Positions 1-8,165 of a DNA stretch of 64,000 nt are shown here, in pieces. Positions within the stretch are counted from its first letter, which is position 1; the number at the start of each line of letters is the position of its first letter. Source of the DNA: Photobacterium lipolyticum (lineage in GTDB: Bacteria; Pseudomonadota; Gammaproteobacteria; Enterobacterales; Vibrionaceae); assembly GCF_003026475.1 (NCBI RefSeq), contig NZ_PYMC01000001.1:558001-622000 (forward strand), written 5' to 3'. A model generated the notes under the pieces. That model was not told the DNA's origin. It worked only from the letters and a program-made list of their open reading frames with translations, and did not search any database. The position numbers and the translations under genes were made by a program.

Positions 1-2027
1 AGACTCGGAATGGTATTTTTAACAAACTTCGCTAAGGTGGATCGTAATACCCCAGAAGTCAGCAGTACTGCAGGCTCCCCTTTCAGCTCTTGCTGCTGGG
101 TTGCCTCGGTGAGCGAACGTTGTAGTCGTTCTGCCAAACCAGGTTCAATGCCTGATGATTCACCACCGGCAGACTGCATTGTTTTATGCAAAAGTTGTTC
201 CAATTCTGGAACCAATGTAATCACCGGCAATTCAGGCTCTATTCCATTGATTTCTTGTACGATCAGGCGTTTTAGGCCAATTCTGGCTGCGGCTGTCAGT
301 ATGTCAGGATCTTGACTCTTCGATGAATATTCAGACAAAGTCTGAACAATTGTTCGAATATCGCGCACCGGGATAGCTTCATTGAGCAGGTTCTGCATCA
401 CTTTCACCACAACGCCCAGAGGTAGCTGATCCGGTACAAAGCCATCGATGAGCTTAGGCGTTGATTGCCCCAGCATCTCAAGCAGGTTTTGTACCTCTTC
501 ATGGCCCAGCAACTGAGACGCACTATTGGTTAAAATCTGACTTAAATGGGTGGCCAGCACCGTTGCCGAATCCACCACGGTATAACCCAGCGCCTGAGCA
601 TGCTCCCGTTGGGCTTCCATGATCCATACCGCTTCCAGGCCAAAGGCCGGATCGGTTGTGTTTTCCCCGTCAATGGTACCGAATACCTGGCCCGGGTTAA
701 TCGCCAGCTCCATATTGGGATGAATATCCGCTTCACCACAAGCGACCCCCATCAAGCTGATACGGTAGCTATTCGGCGGCAATTCCAGATTATCCCGAAT
801 ATGGACTGGCGGAATAAGAAAGCCAAAATCCTGGGATAGTTTTTTGCGGACCCCTTTGACTCGGTCAAGCAACTCACCGCCCTGCTCTTTATCTACCATA
901 GGGATCAAACGGTAACCGACTTCAAGACCGATAATGTCAACAGGTTGAACATCGTCCCATGAAAGTTCTTTTTGTGATGGTTGCAATGCCAGTTCGGTCG
1001 ACGGTTCCTCTTGCTCAACCAATGCCGCTTCTTTTTCTTTTTTCGCGCGCCAATAAGCAAAACCACCAATCATCATTGCAAAAAACAGGAAGGGAACATG
1101 GGGCATGCCTGGCACAATGCCCATTACAAATAAAATACCCCCCGTAATAATCAATGCTTGCGGGTTATTGAATAACTGGAAGTTCAGTTGCTGCCCCATG
1201 TCCTCGTCAGTATTTTGACGGGTCACCATCATTGCCGCACCAATAGACAATAATAGTGAAGGAATTTGAGCGACCAGACCATCACCGATCGTCAGCAAGC
1301 TATAAATTTCAATGGCATTACCAAATGACAGGCCATGTTGACCCATACCGATAATCAGCCCCCCCACGATATTGATCACCAAGATCAAAATACCGGCAAT
1401 GGCATCACCTTTTACGAATTTAGACGCACCATCCATCGAACCGTAAAAGTCGGCTTCTTTGGTTACTTCAAAACGGCGGGTACGTGCTTGTTCCTGATCA
1501 ATCAGTCCGGCATTCAAATCAGCATCGATCGCCATTTGTTTACCCGGTAAAGCATCCAGAGTAAAGCGGGCACTCACTTCTGAAATACGTCCCGCCCCCT
1601 TGGTGACAACCATGAAGTTAATGATCATCAGGATAAGGAATACCACCAGACCTACAGCATAGTTACCACCAATGACCACAGAACCAAAGGCATCAATCAC
1701 CTGGCCAGCAGCATCTGAGCCATCATGTCCATACAATAAAACCACACGCGTCGATGCCACGTTCAGTGCCAGGCGAAGCAAGGTCGCGATTAACAACACG
1801 GTTGGAAATGCGGCAAAGTCCAGTGGGCGACGCGTATAGATGGTGACCAGCAATACCACTAAAGACAAAGCAATATTAAAGGTAAATGTCATATCCAGTA
1901 CCAGGGGAGGTATCGGCAATATAACCATCGCTAAGGTTGCAAGCACCACGATAGGCGCACCAACAGCGGGCATAGACTGTAATCGGGATAACGGTAATTT
2001 ATCCGTAAAAGGTATCAAGAACTTCAT
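1..2027 (-). CDS. flhA: FlhA, flagellar type III export gate protein (C-terminus cut by window edge)
   Basis: Integral membrane component of the flagellar protein export gate; its cytoplasmic domain docks chaperone-substrate complexes and couples proton flow to export. The visible 675 residues start at ATG 2027 (MKFLIPF) and carry the N-terminal membrane half, the conserved FHIPEP-type segment (DFAAFPTVLLIATLLRLALN, about residues 69-88) and the loop FYGSMDGASKFVKGDAIA, followed by the cytoplasmic domain. FlhA is usually about 690-700 residues, so roughly 20 C-terminal residues lie outside the window. It follows flhB in the same direction with a 258-bp spacer that holds its own sigma-54-type promoter. 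In Vibrio flhF, flhG and fliA normally follow, beyond this edge. Confidence 0.97.
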   Translation of the reverse strand, partial: MKFLIPFTDKLPLSRLQSMPAVGAPIVVLATLAMVILPIPPLVLDMTFTFNIALSLVVLLVTIYTRRPLDFAAFPTVLLIATLLRLALNVASTRVVLLYGHDGSDAAGQVIDAFGSVVIGGNYAVGLVVFLILMIINFMVVTKGAGRISEVSARFTLDALPGKQMAIDADLNAGLIDQEQARTRRFEVTKEADFYGSMDGASKFVKGDAIAGILILVINIVGGLIIGMGQHGLSFGNAIEIYSLLTIGDGLVAQIPSLLLSIGAAMMVTRQNTDEDMGQQLNFQLFNNPQALIITGGILFVMGIVPGMPHVPFLFFAMMIGGFAYWRAKKEKEAALVEQEEPSTELALQPSQKELSWDDVQPVDIIGLEVGYRLIPMVDKEQGGELLDRVKGVRKKLSQDFGFLIPPVHIRDNLELPPNSYRISLMGVACGEADIHPNMELAINPGQVFGTIDGENTTDPAFGLEAVWIMEAQREHAQALGYTVVDSATVLATHLSQILTNSASQLLGHEEVQNLLEMLGQSTPKLIDGFVPDQLPLGVVVKVMQNLLNEAIPVRDIRTIVQTLSEYSSKSQDPDILTAAARIGLKRLIVQEINGIEPELPVITLVPELEQLLHKTMQSAGGESSGIEPGLAERLQRSLTEATQQQELKGEPAVLLTSGVLRSTLAKFVKNTIPS

Positions 2028-2112
2028 GAAATATAATTATTCGGCGCGCTACTGAAATTGCTATTGAAAGACTCTTTTAAAATGTTTGAGCCTGATTAGG
2101 AACCATGCAGGA

Positions 2113-2128
2113 TGCAAAAACCATGCCC
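2113..2128 (-). promoter_or_regulatory. Predicted sigma-54 promoter of flhA
   Basis: On the minus strand the sequence reads GGGCATGGTTTTTGCA: a -24 GG and -12 GC separated by exactly 10 bases, with a TTGCA -12 box. It lies about 86 bases upstream of the flhA start. In Vibrio flhA is an RpoN/FlrA-dependent gene, so position and class agree. Experimental start site unknown. Confidence 0.7.
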
Positions 2129-2137
2129 TAAGTTGCT

Positions 2138-2151
2138 GTCATTTTTTTGAC
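2138..2151. promoter_or_regulatory. FleQ/FlrA-like box upstream of flhA promoter
   Basis: The sequence GTCATTTTTTTGAC is a GTCA-N6-TGAC palindrome with an all-AT spacer, the same form as the Pseudomonas FleQ box (GTCAATAAATTGAC). It sits about 10 bases upstream of the -24 element of the predicted flhA sigma-54 promoter. Equivalent sites occur at fliE and flrB. Binding by FlrA is inferred. Confidence 0.55.
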
Positions 2152-2285
2152 CCCGAGAGAGACTAACAGAAGTCCGGATAAGCCACGAGAAGACGAGTGA
2201 GTTCTGTGACATTTAGCCTGCTTTAAAATAATTTTAATTTTACATAACGTCCCGATGCACCGGCTAATATGAATCATGTCTAGCA

Positions 2286-3416
2286 TTAGTGACGTAACTC
2301 TGGTGGAATATCCATCGCTTCTTTCGCTAGCATTGGTCTTTTTCCTCGCCCTTTTCGGTACTGTTTTAACTGGAAGACATACGCTAAAATTTGCGCCACG
2401 GCGGTAAATAACCCGTCAGGTATCTGCTGCTCCAATTCTGTCGAATGATAAATCGCTCGCGCCAACGGGGGGGCCGGCACGATATCAATACTGTGCTTAT
2501 TGGCAATCTCACGAATTTTAAGTGCCAGATGATCGATCCCTTTCGCAATAACAACCGGCGCCTTATCAAGATCAGGATCATAGCGTAAAGCAACCGAAAA
2601 GTGTTCCGGGTTAGTGATCACGACATCGGCTGTAGGCACATCTGCCATCATCCGACGCTGTGCCATTTCCCGCTGCAACATACGAATACGCCCTTTCACT
2701 TCCGGTTTACCTTCAGAGTCTTTATATTCGTCCTTCACTTCCTGTTTGGTCATTTTCAGCTGTTCATTGTGCTGCCAGATCTGATACGGCACATCAATCG
2801 CCACAACCACCAGCAGTGAACAACAAATCAAAATGACAAAGTTCAGCAAAATATCTAACGCATGGAAAATATTGGTCGGATACGTTTCAACGCTAAGCTG
2901 GAAAAAATCGTCGAGACTGGCGTACATCAAGTAAAATGCCACACCAGCCACTAATCCGATTTTGAGTATTGATTTTATCAGCTCAACCCAGCTTTGACTG
3001 CCAACCATCCGCTTGAGGCCACTGAGCGGGCTCATCTTTGACAACTTCGGTCTCGCCGCCTCAGCAGAAAAACTCACCCCGCCTAGCCCCGCAGCACCAA
3101 TTAACGCCGCGGTAAAAAGAAACAGCAGCACTAGACTCAGCGGCAATGCAATGTGCCACACAGCCAGGCTAATGATCGAGAACAGCTTATTAAGATCAAA
3201 GATGTCATCACGACTTAACGAGAACATTTTCGTCATAATCTGGGCGAGCGACGTCCCCAGCCCTTCACCAAACCACATCAGCGCCACAGCACCTGCAATC
3301 AGTACCGCAACTGAAGCCAACTCTCTTGAGCGCGGAACCTGACCTTTCTCCCGCGCCTGCTCCAGCCTTCGCGGGGTGGCGGATTCGGTGCGTTCCTGAC
3401 CGTCTGAATCTGACAT
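2286..3416 (-). CDS. flhB: FlhB, flagellar export gate / substrate-specificity switch
   Basis: Membrane protein of the flagellar export gate which, after self-cleavage in its cytoplasmic domain, works with FliK to switch export from rod-hook to filament substrates. It is 376 residues, the normal length: a short N-terminus (TESATPRRLEQAREKGQVPRS), four hydrophobic segments (about 35-52, 82-112, 146-166, 185-208) and the cytoplasmic domain. The cleavage motif reads N269-P270-E271-H272 rather than the common NPTH; the Asn-Pro scissile pair is at the canonical number. The gene is separated from upstream fliR by a 205-bp CTAG-bounded repeat, so co-transcription with fliR would have to cross that element. 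Confidence 0.97.
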   Translation of the reverse strand: MSDSDGQERTESATPRRLEQAREKGQVPRSRELASVAVLIAGAVALMWFGEGLGTSLAQIMTKMFSLSRDDIFDLNKLFSIISLAVWHIALPLSLVLLFLFTAALIGAAGLGGVSFSAEAARPKLSKMSPLSGLKRMVGSQSWVELIKSILKIGLVAGVAFYLMYASLDDFFQLSVETYPTNIFHALDILLNFVILICCSLLVVVAIDVPYQIWQHNEQLKMTKQEVKDEYKDSEGKPEVKGRIRMLQREMAQRRMMADVPTADVVITNPEHFSVALRYDPDLDKAPVVIAKGIDHLALKIREIANKHSIDIVPAPPLARAIYHSTELEQQIPDGLFTAVAQILAYVFQLKQYRKGRGKRPMLAKEAMDIPPELRH

Positions 3417-3441
3417 TTAGATATCTTCTCGTTATGAGGTT

Positions 3442-3644
3442 CTAGGTTCCAGTACTTAATCACAGAAGTTTTGACCAGTTCAGCAACAAAACTTCGTCAT
3501 TCCGTAAAGTGAGGAACGAACTTATACGGAATCTAAGGCGCACACGGTTAGAACTGGATCCCGGATATCTCGTTCCTCGATTCCGAGATGACGTCCTTCA
3601 ACTAGTCAAAACTTGTGTGAAACGGTTCTAGATTCTAGGGCTAG
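3442..3644. repeat. CTAG-bounded intergenic repeat element, copy A (flhB/fliR spacer)
   Basis: This spacer begins and ends with CTAG and closely matches, in inverted orientation, the spacer between fliK and fliJ at 10066-10274. The best-conserved core is 99 bp (3495-3593). Its ends form imperfect terminal inverted repeats starting CGTCATTCCGTAAAGTGAGG on one side and CGTCATCTCGGAATCGAGG on the other. The last CTAG supplies the TAG stop codon of fliR. No protein is encoded. A MITE-like non-autonomous element is the likeliest reading. Confidence 0.75.
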
Positions 3645-4423
3645 CAGTCAACTCGAACCAGGCTACATATTTGCTCAAAACCAAACTGCCAGTTGTATTC
3701 ATACTGTGGCAGCATTCCCATCACCAAAAACCAGCTGATCAACAAGCCAAGTAACAGCGCCAATGAAAAACCAAGCGAAAAAATATTCAGCTGAGGTGCC
3801 GCCCGGGTCATAACACCAAATGATAAGTTCACCGTCAACAAGGCAATAACACCCGCCAGCGCCATATTTAACGCCGCTTTGAACATATAGCCAAACCACT
3901 CGGTCAACTGATAATAATCCACCGGCTGTAACATTGCCTTACCAATCGGTAAGGTTTTAAAACTGAGCACCACCACGTTGAGCATGGCCAGATGGCCATC
4001 GGTCGACAGAAACAACATGATGGCGAGAAACAGGTAGAGCTGACCGAGTACCGGCGTATTCTGCCCATTCGCCGGATCAACCATCGATGCGAAACCGAGG
4101 CTCGATTGCATACCGAGGATCTGCCCCACCAAGACAAAAGTCTGGGTAACAAACTGAGTCACCATTCCCATCGCGACCCCGATGATCACTTGCTGGCCGG
4201 TCGTTATAAAACCTTTCAAAGACAATAAGGCAAGATCTGCCGGCACCTGAGGCAAAACGGGCATCACGGCAAACGTGATCGTTACTGCCAGATACAGGCG
4301 AATTTTAGGAGACACGAACCGTGCACCAAAGAAGGTCATCGCCATCATCATGGCTGAGATGCGGGTCAAGGGCCAAAAATAATTGGCGATCCAATCAAGG
4401 AGCAGCTCGGATGGGTAGGCCAT
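3641..4423 (-). CDS. fliR: FliR, flagellar export gate protein
   Basis: One of the three proteins (FliP, FliQ, FliR) that form the helical export gate inside the MS ring. It is 260 residues with about six hydrophobic segments, which is the usual size. It starts at ATG 4423 (MAYPSELLLDWIANYFWPL), shows the FliR-typical stretch QILGMQSSLGFASMVDP near residues 102-118, and ends RVDC. It lies 113 bases downstream of fliQ. Its TAG stop overlaps the terminal CTAG of the adjacent repeat element, as if the element had inserted at the stop codon. Confidence 0.96.
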   Translation of the reverse strand: MAYPSELLLDWIANYFWPLTRISAMMMAMTFFGARFVSPKIRLYLAVTITFAVMPVLPQVPADLALLSLKGFITTGQQVIIGVAMGMVTQFVTQTFVLVGQILGMQSSLGFASMVDPANGQNTPVLGQLYLFLAIMLFLSTDGHLAMLNVVVLSFKTLPIGKAMLQPVDYYQLTEWFGYMFKAALNMALAGVIALLTVNLSFGVMTRAAPQLNIFSLGFSLALLLGLLISWFLVMGMLPQYEYNWQFGFEQICSLVRVDC

Positions 4424-4536
4424 CGGGTTATTTGCCTATCTCTATACGATATGGTTTTTTCATACATGACACTCTGATACACAACCCTTTGATATACAAT
4501 GCAGCTTTCATATGCTGACTACCTTTTTTTCGTCGA

Positions 4537-4806
4537 CTAATATAACAACTGGGGTATTTGTTCGACAATCCGGAAAAAGTAGTCCATCAGCATCTGCGTC
4601 ATCATATGGCCGAAAAACATCAAGGCCAGCAAGGTAACGATCAGACGAGGCAAAAAGCTCAACGTTTGCTCGTTAATGGATGTCGCCGCCTGAAAAACCG
4701 CAACCACCAAGCCAATCAGCAAGCCCGGAACCACAATTGCACAAACCATTAGCAACACCATGTACAAGGCTTCTTGGAAAATTTCGACAAACGCTTCAGG
4801 TGTCAT
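4537..4806 (-). CDS. fliQ: FliQ, flagellar export gate protein
   Basis: Small 89-residue membrane protein of the FliPQR export gate. It has two transmembrane hairpin helices (about residues 14-40 and 52-75) with the conserved LLIGLVVAVFQAATSINEQTL segment between and including the loop. Length and composition are exactly those of the family. It begins 23 bases after the fliP stop, so translation is probably coupled through one transcript. Confidence 0.97.
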   Translation of the reverse strand: MTPEAFVEIFQEALYMVLLMVCAIVVPGLLIGLVVAVFQAATSINEQTLSFLPRLIVTLLALMFFGHMMTQMLMDYFFRIVEQIPQLLY

Positions 4807-4829
4807 AACATTTCCTTTCTGAATTGGTA

Positions 4830-5687
4830 TCAGATACCAAAACTCCCCGCCAAGGTAGACAAAATCAGGTTCCAGCCATCAACCAGCACAAATAACATCA
4901 ACTTAAACGGCAACGACACAATCATGGGCGACAACATCATCATTCCCATCGCCATTAGTACCGATGCGACAACCAAATCAATGATTAAGAAAGGTAAAAA
5001 CAACATAAAGCCGATCTGAAAAGCTGTTTTCAGCTCAGAGGTGATGAATGCCGGGATCAGTACCGTCATCGGGACGTCTTGCGGATCGGTTGCCGTTGAG
5101 CCCGACATGTTAACAAAGCTTTCCAGATCTTTGACCCGGGTCTGTTTCAGCATGAACTGCCTGAGTGGCTGCTGAGCAGCGTCGAAAGCTTGCTGCGCGG
5201 TGACTTCTTCATTGATATACGGCTGGATGGCATCGGTATTGATCTTGTCGAGTACCGGTGACATGATGAAAAAAGTCAAGAACATCGCAATACCGATAAT
5301 CACCTGATTCGACGGTGTCTGCTGTAAGCCCATTGCCTGCCTTAAAATCGACATCACCACCACAATACGGGTGAATGATGTCATTAAGATAACAATCGCC
5401 GGCAAGAAGCCTAAGGCTGTCATCAATGCCAGGATCTGCAGGGTTACCGAGTAATCTTCGGTGCCGTCTGGATTGACGGTAACAGAAAAAGCAGGAATAC
5501 CGCCACCACCGCCTTGGGTCAACAAACGAGATGCACCTTGTTCCTTTTGCATCGCGCTGGCAGTGACACTTTCTCCACCTGCCGACAATGCCGGTAACTC
5601 GTTAGCCGTAGTTTCCGCCATTACCGACAAGCTAAAGAAAAAGGCAAAAGCCGCCAAAATGGCGGCAATAATATTATTTCTTATCAT
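4830..5687 (-). CDS. fliP: FliP, flagellar export gate protein
   Basis: Core pore-forming subunit of the FliPQR gate. At 285 residues it carries a cleavable signal peptide (about 1-24, FFFSLSVMA), as enterobacterial FliP does, then a periplasmic stretch and four transmembrane segments. Family signatures seen are [20 protein letters not shown] and the C-terminal [19 protein letters not shown]. The first 14 bases overlap the end of fliO, a strong sign of translational coupling. The start at 5687 is the first ATG of the signal peptide. Confidence 0.97.
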   Translation of the reverse strand: MIRNNIIAAILAAFAFFFSLSVMAETTANELPALSAGGESVTASAMQKEQGASRLLTQGGGGGIPAFSVTVNPDGTEDYSVTLQILALMTALGFLPAIVILMTSFTRIVVVMSILRQAMGLQQTPSNQVIIGIAMFLTFFIMSPVLDKINTDAIQPYINEEVTAQQAFDAAQQPLRQFMLKQTRVKDLESFVNMSGSTATDPQDVPMTVLIPAFITSELKTAFQIGFMLFLPFLIIDLVVASVLMAMGMMMLSPMIVSLPFKLMLFVLVDGWNLILSTLAGSFGI

Positions 5688-6075
5688 TGATTTTTAACAA
5701 CTTGCTTAGGTGGTTAGAAAAATCCCCACTTTGCTGTTCAGCCAGTGGCAACGGCTCTTCTAACTTGGTTAGCAGCGAGATATTGTGTTGCGTTACCCCG
5801 ACGAGCAATTGCTCGTTTCCGACCTGCAATAACACAATGCGTTCCCGCTGGCCGATAGGCAATTGCTTCAGCACTTTCAACGAGCTGTCTGCCCCTTGAA
5901 TACCTGGTAACTTCATTCGTCTTACCAGCCAGGCTAAAAACAAGATAAGCAGCACAACTAACATCAACGAGGCTAACGTCGTCGCGACATTGATCTCGGA
6001 TGCTGGCGCAGCCAATACAGGTTGGCTGATAAAGGCAAAGCCAGCACCAGCGAATAGAGATAACGGATATTTCAT
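5674..6075 (-). CDS. fliO: FliO, flagellar biosynthesis membrane protein
   Basis: Bitopic protein that assists assembly or stability of the FliP ring. The 133-residue product has an N-terminal hydrophobic signal (about 5-22), a transmembrane helix at about 33-50 ([20 protein letters not shown]) and a cytoplasmic domain with the family pattern [21 protein letters not shown]. FliO is poorly conserved between genera, but position between fliN and fliP and this motif make the call firm. It overlaps fliP by 14 bases and follows fliN by 8. Confidence 0.93.
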   Translation of the reverse strand: MKYPLSLFAGAGFAFISQPVLAAPASEINVATTLASLMLVVLLILFLAWLVRRMKLPGIQGADSSLKVLKQLPIGQRERIVLLQVGNEQLLVGVTQHNISLLTKLEEPLPLAEQQSGDFSNHLSKLLKINDKK

Positions 6076-6083
6076 GGTTAACC

Positions 6084-6476
6084 TTAACGAAGTTTCTTAA
6101 TGCGCTCGGTCTGACTGATCACGTCTGTCAGACGAATACCAAACTTGTCGTTAACCACAACCACTTCGCCGTGAGCAATCAGCGTACCGTTAACCATCAC
6201 ATCCAGTGATTCACCGGCAATACGATCTAACTCCACCACGGAGCCCTGATTCAATTGCAGCAAGTTACGAATACTGATTTGAGTACGGCCCACTTCCATC
6301 GAAATGGTCACCGGAATGTCCATTATCGAATCGAGCTTACGCCGTTCATCATCCGAAATTGGCGTGCTTTCATCTGTGAGCTCTTCGAGAGGAGCCGGCT
6401 GCGCGGCTTCTTCAACCACCTGCTCTGCAAGTGCAGCAGCCCAATCATCAGCAATCTGTTGGTCATTTTGAGACAT
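6084..6476 (-). CDS. fliN: FliN, flagellar motor switch protein
   Basis: C-ring subunit at the base of the motor; with FliM it binds CheY-P and also docks FliH/FliI export complexes. The 130-residue protein has an acidic variable N-terminus (1-50) and the SpoA domain at the C-terminus, with IPVTISMEVGRTQISIRNLL and the closing GEVVVVNDKFGIRLTDVIS. Length is normal for gammaproteobacterial FliN. It lies 16 bases downstream of fliM. Confidence 0.97.
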   Translation of the reverse strand: MSQNDQQIADDWAAALAEQVVEEAAQPAPLEELTDESTPISDDERRKLDSIMDIPVTISMEVGRTQISIRNLLQLNQGSVVELDRIAGESLDVMVNGTLIAHGEVVVVNDKFGIRLTDVISQTERIKKLR

Positions 6477-6492
6477 AACTTACACCTGTCAT

Positions 6493-7545
6493 TTAATCGT
6501 CTGATTTATCTCTATTAATTTCTGTCAATGCCGAACCTAACTCATCACGGTCGAGAAAAGCCAAATCGGTTTTCATCATATCCGGACGCTTAAGTTTTTC
6601 GGTCACCTTCAAAGCGATGTTATCGCCAGATTTACCCATTTTAGCGCGGTAGGTTGGCAGATCTTCGACAAAAACAGTCGCCGATTCCGGTAAGTCAATC
6701 GGTATAATATCGCCGGCCTGCAACTCCATCAAATCACGCAATGATAAATCAAGCTCCAACAGATTGGCGCGAATATTCACTGGAACATCCATGATTTCAT
6801 CACGCAAGGCTTTGCTCCAGCGTACATCGGTATCCATCTTGTCACTCTGCACACCGGCATCGAGCAGTTCGCGGATCGGTTCAACCATGGAGTAAGGCAT
6901 CACTACGTGGAAATCCCCCCCACCACCATCCACTTCAATATGGAACGAACTGACGACAATCACTTCTGTTGGACTCACAATGTTAGCCATGGTCGGGTTT
7001 ACTTCTGAGTCAAGATATTCAAACTCAACGCCCATAACCGGCGACCAGGATTCACGGTAGTCTTCAAACACCAGTTTCAGCAGCATCTGGACTATGCGAC
7101 GCTCTGTCGGGGTAAACTCTCGCCCTTCGATCTTGGCATGGAATCGGCCGTCACCACCAAAGAAGTTTTCCACCAGGATAAAGACAAGGCGGGCTTCCAT
7201 AGTAATTAATGCCGTCCCTTTAAGCGGCCTGAATCGCACCATGTTCAAACTGGTCGGAACGTACAGTGTATTCTGGTATTCACCAAATTTGATCATCTGT
7301 ACGCCGTTAATTGATACTTCTGCAGTTTTGCGCAGCATGTTAAACAAGCTTATGCGCATATGTCGGGCAAAACGCTCGTTGATCAGTTCCAACGTTGGCA
7401 TTCGGCCACGGACTATTCTGTCCTGAGATGAAAAGTCGTAATCGGCTACACGGCCGCCATCGGCAACCGCGGGCTCTTCATCTTCTACGTCATCAACACC
7501 ATGTAGCAGGGCATCAATTTCGTCTTGAGTTAGTAAGTCACTCAC
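6493..7545 (-). CDS. fliM: FliM, flagellar motor switch protein
   Basis: Middle layer of the C-ring that binds phosphorylated CheY and transmits the reversal signal. The 350-residue protein opens with the CheY-binding peptide LLTQDEIDALLHG (4-16), continues with the middle CheC-like domain, and ends with a SpoA domain (VPVNIRANLLELDLSLRDLM). The phosphatase-like middle domain has the diagnostic FGEYQNTLYVPTSLN. It lies 7 bases downstream of fliL and 16 bases upstream of fliN, inside one operon. Confidence 0.98.
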   Translation of the reverse strand: MSDLLTQDEIDALLHGVDDVEDEEPAVADGGRVADYDFSSQDRIVRGRMPTLELINERFARHMRISLFNMLRKTAEVSINGVQMIKFGEYQNTLYVPTSLNMVRFRPLKGTALITMEARLVFILVENFFGGDGRFHAKIEGREFTPTERRIVQMLLKLVFEDYRESWSPVMGVEFEYLDSEVNPTMANIVSPTEVIVVSSFHIEVDGGGGDFHVVMPYSMVEPIRELLDAGVQSDKMDTDVRWSKALRDEIMDVPVNIRANLLELDLSLRDLMELQAGDIIPIDLPESATVFVEDLPTYRAKMGKSGDNIALKVTEKLKRPDMMKTDLAFLDRDELGSALTEINRDKSDD

Positions 7546-7552
7546 ATTAAAC

Positions 7553-8038
7553 CTATTGCATTACGAAACCAGTGAAGAGCACTCGCTCGACGACTTGTTT
7601 ACCAGAGACTTTCATCATCGCAGATTGTATCGCAGACAGTGCCTGCGTACGTAAGTCAATACGACCACTTGGGGTACGTAATTGCTCTACCGTTGCCGCA
7701 CCAAATGCTTGTAATAACGTACTTTCAATCAACGGGGTATGTTGCATGGCTACAGCTTCATTACTATCACCACGTACCATTAACTGTACTTTGACTTGTA
7801 CCAGACGATCGCGTTTATCACCCGTGACATTAAAAATAAATGGTTGCGGAAGAATAACGTAATAAGCAGGCTCAACCTGAGTTGCTTGCTGTGTCGCGAC
7901 AGTGCTCTTTTCCGGCTCAGGGGAATCATCCCCCGTCAGTAACCATGCACCGACGCCACCGCCCAGTAGCACAACGACGAGTGCGATGATAATAATAAGC
8001 TTTTTTTTGCTTCCCGTATTTTCAGCGCCTTCTGCCAT
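7553..8038 (-). CDS. fliL: FliL, flagellar basal body/stator-associated protein
   Basis: Inner-membrane protein that surrounds and supports the stator units of polar flagella. At 161 residues it has a short cytoplasmic N-terminus with a lysine cluster (SKKKL), one transmembrane helix (about 14-34, LIIIIALVVVLLGGGVGAWLL) and a periplasmic stomatin-like domain ending in GFVMQ. Normal length. It lies 127 bases downstream of fliK; that spacer shows no convincing promoter or terminator. Confidence 0.95.
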   Translation of the reverse strand: MAEGAENTGSKKKLIIIIALVVVLLGGGVGAWLLTGDDSPEPEKSTVATQQATQVEPAYYVILPQPFIFNVTGDKRDRLVQVKVQLMVRGDSNEAVAMQHTPLIESTLLQAFGAATVEQLRTPSGRIDLRTQALSAIQSAMMKVSGKQVVERVLFTGFVMQ

Positions 8039-8165
8039 TCTTCCTGTTATCCTTTATTATCTATAATTTTTCGTAGTTTATTTAAAATCAGTCACTTAAA
8101 AAGAAAACTTATGTTCAGTGCCTCACCGTTCTCTAATAGTGGCACCTTCTAAGTTTAGCTATTTT

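Noticed and set aside
8039-8165. Promoter or RNA gene in the fliK-fliL spacer
   Set aside because: No promoter consensus, inverted repeat or coding frame was found in these 127 bases.
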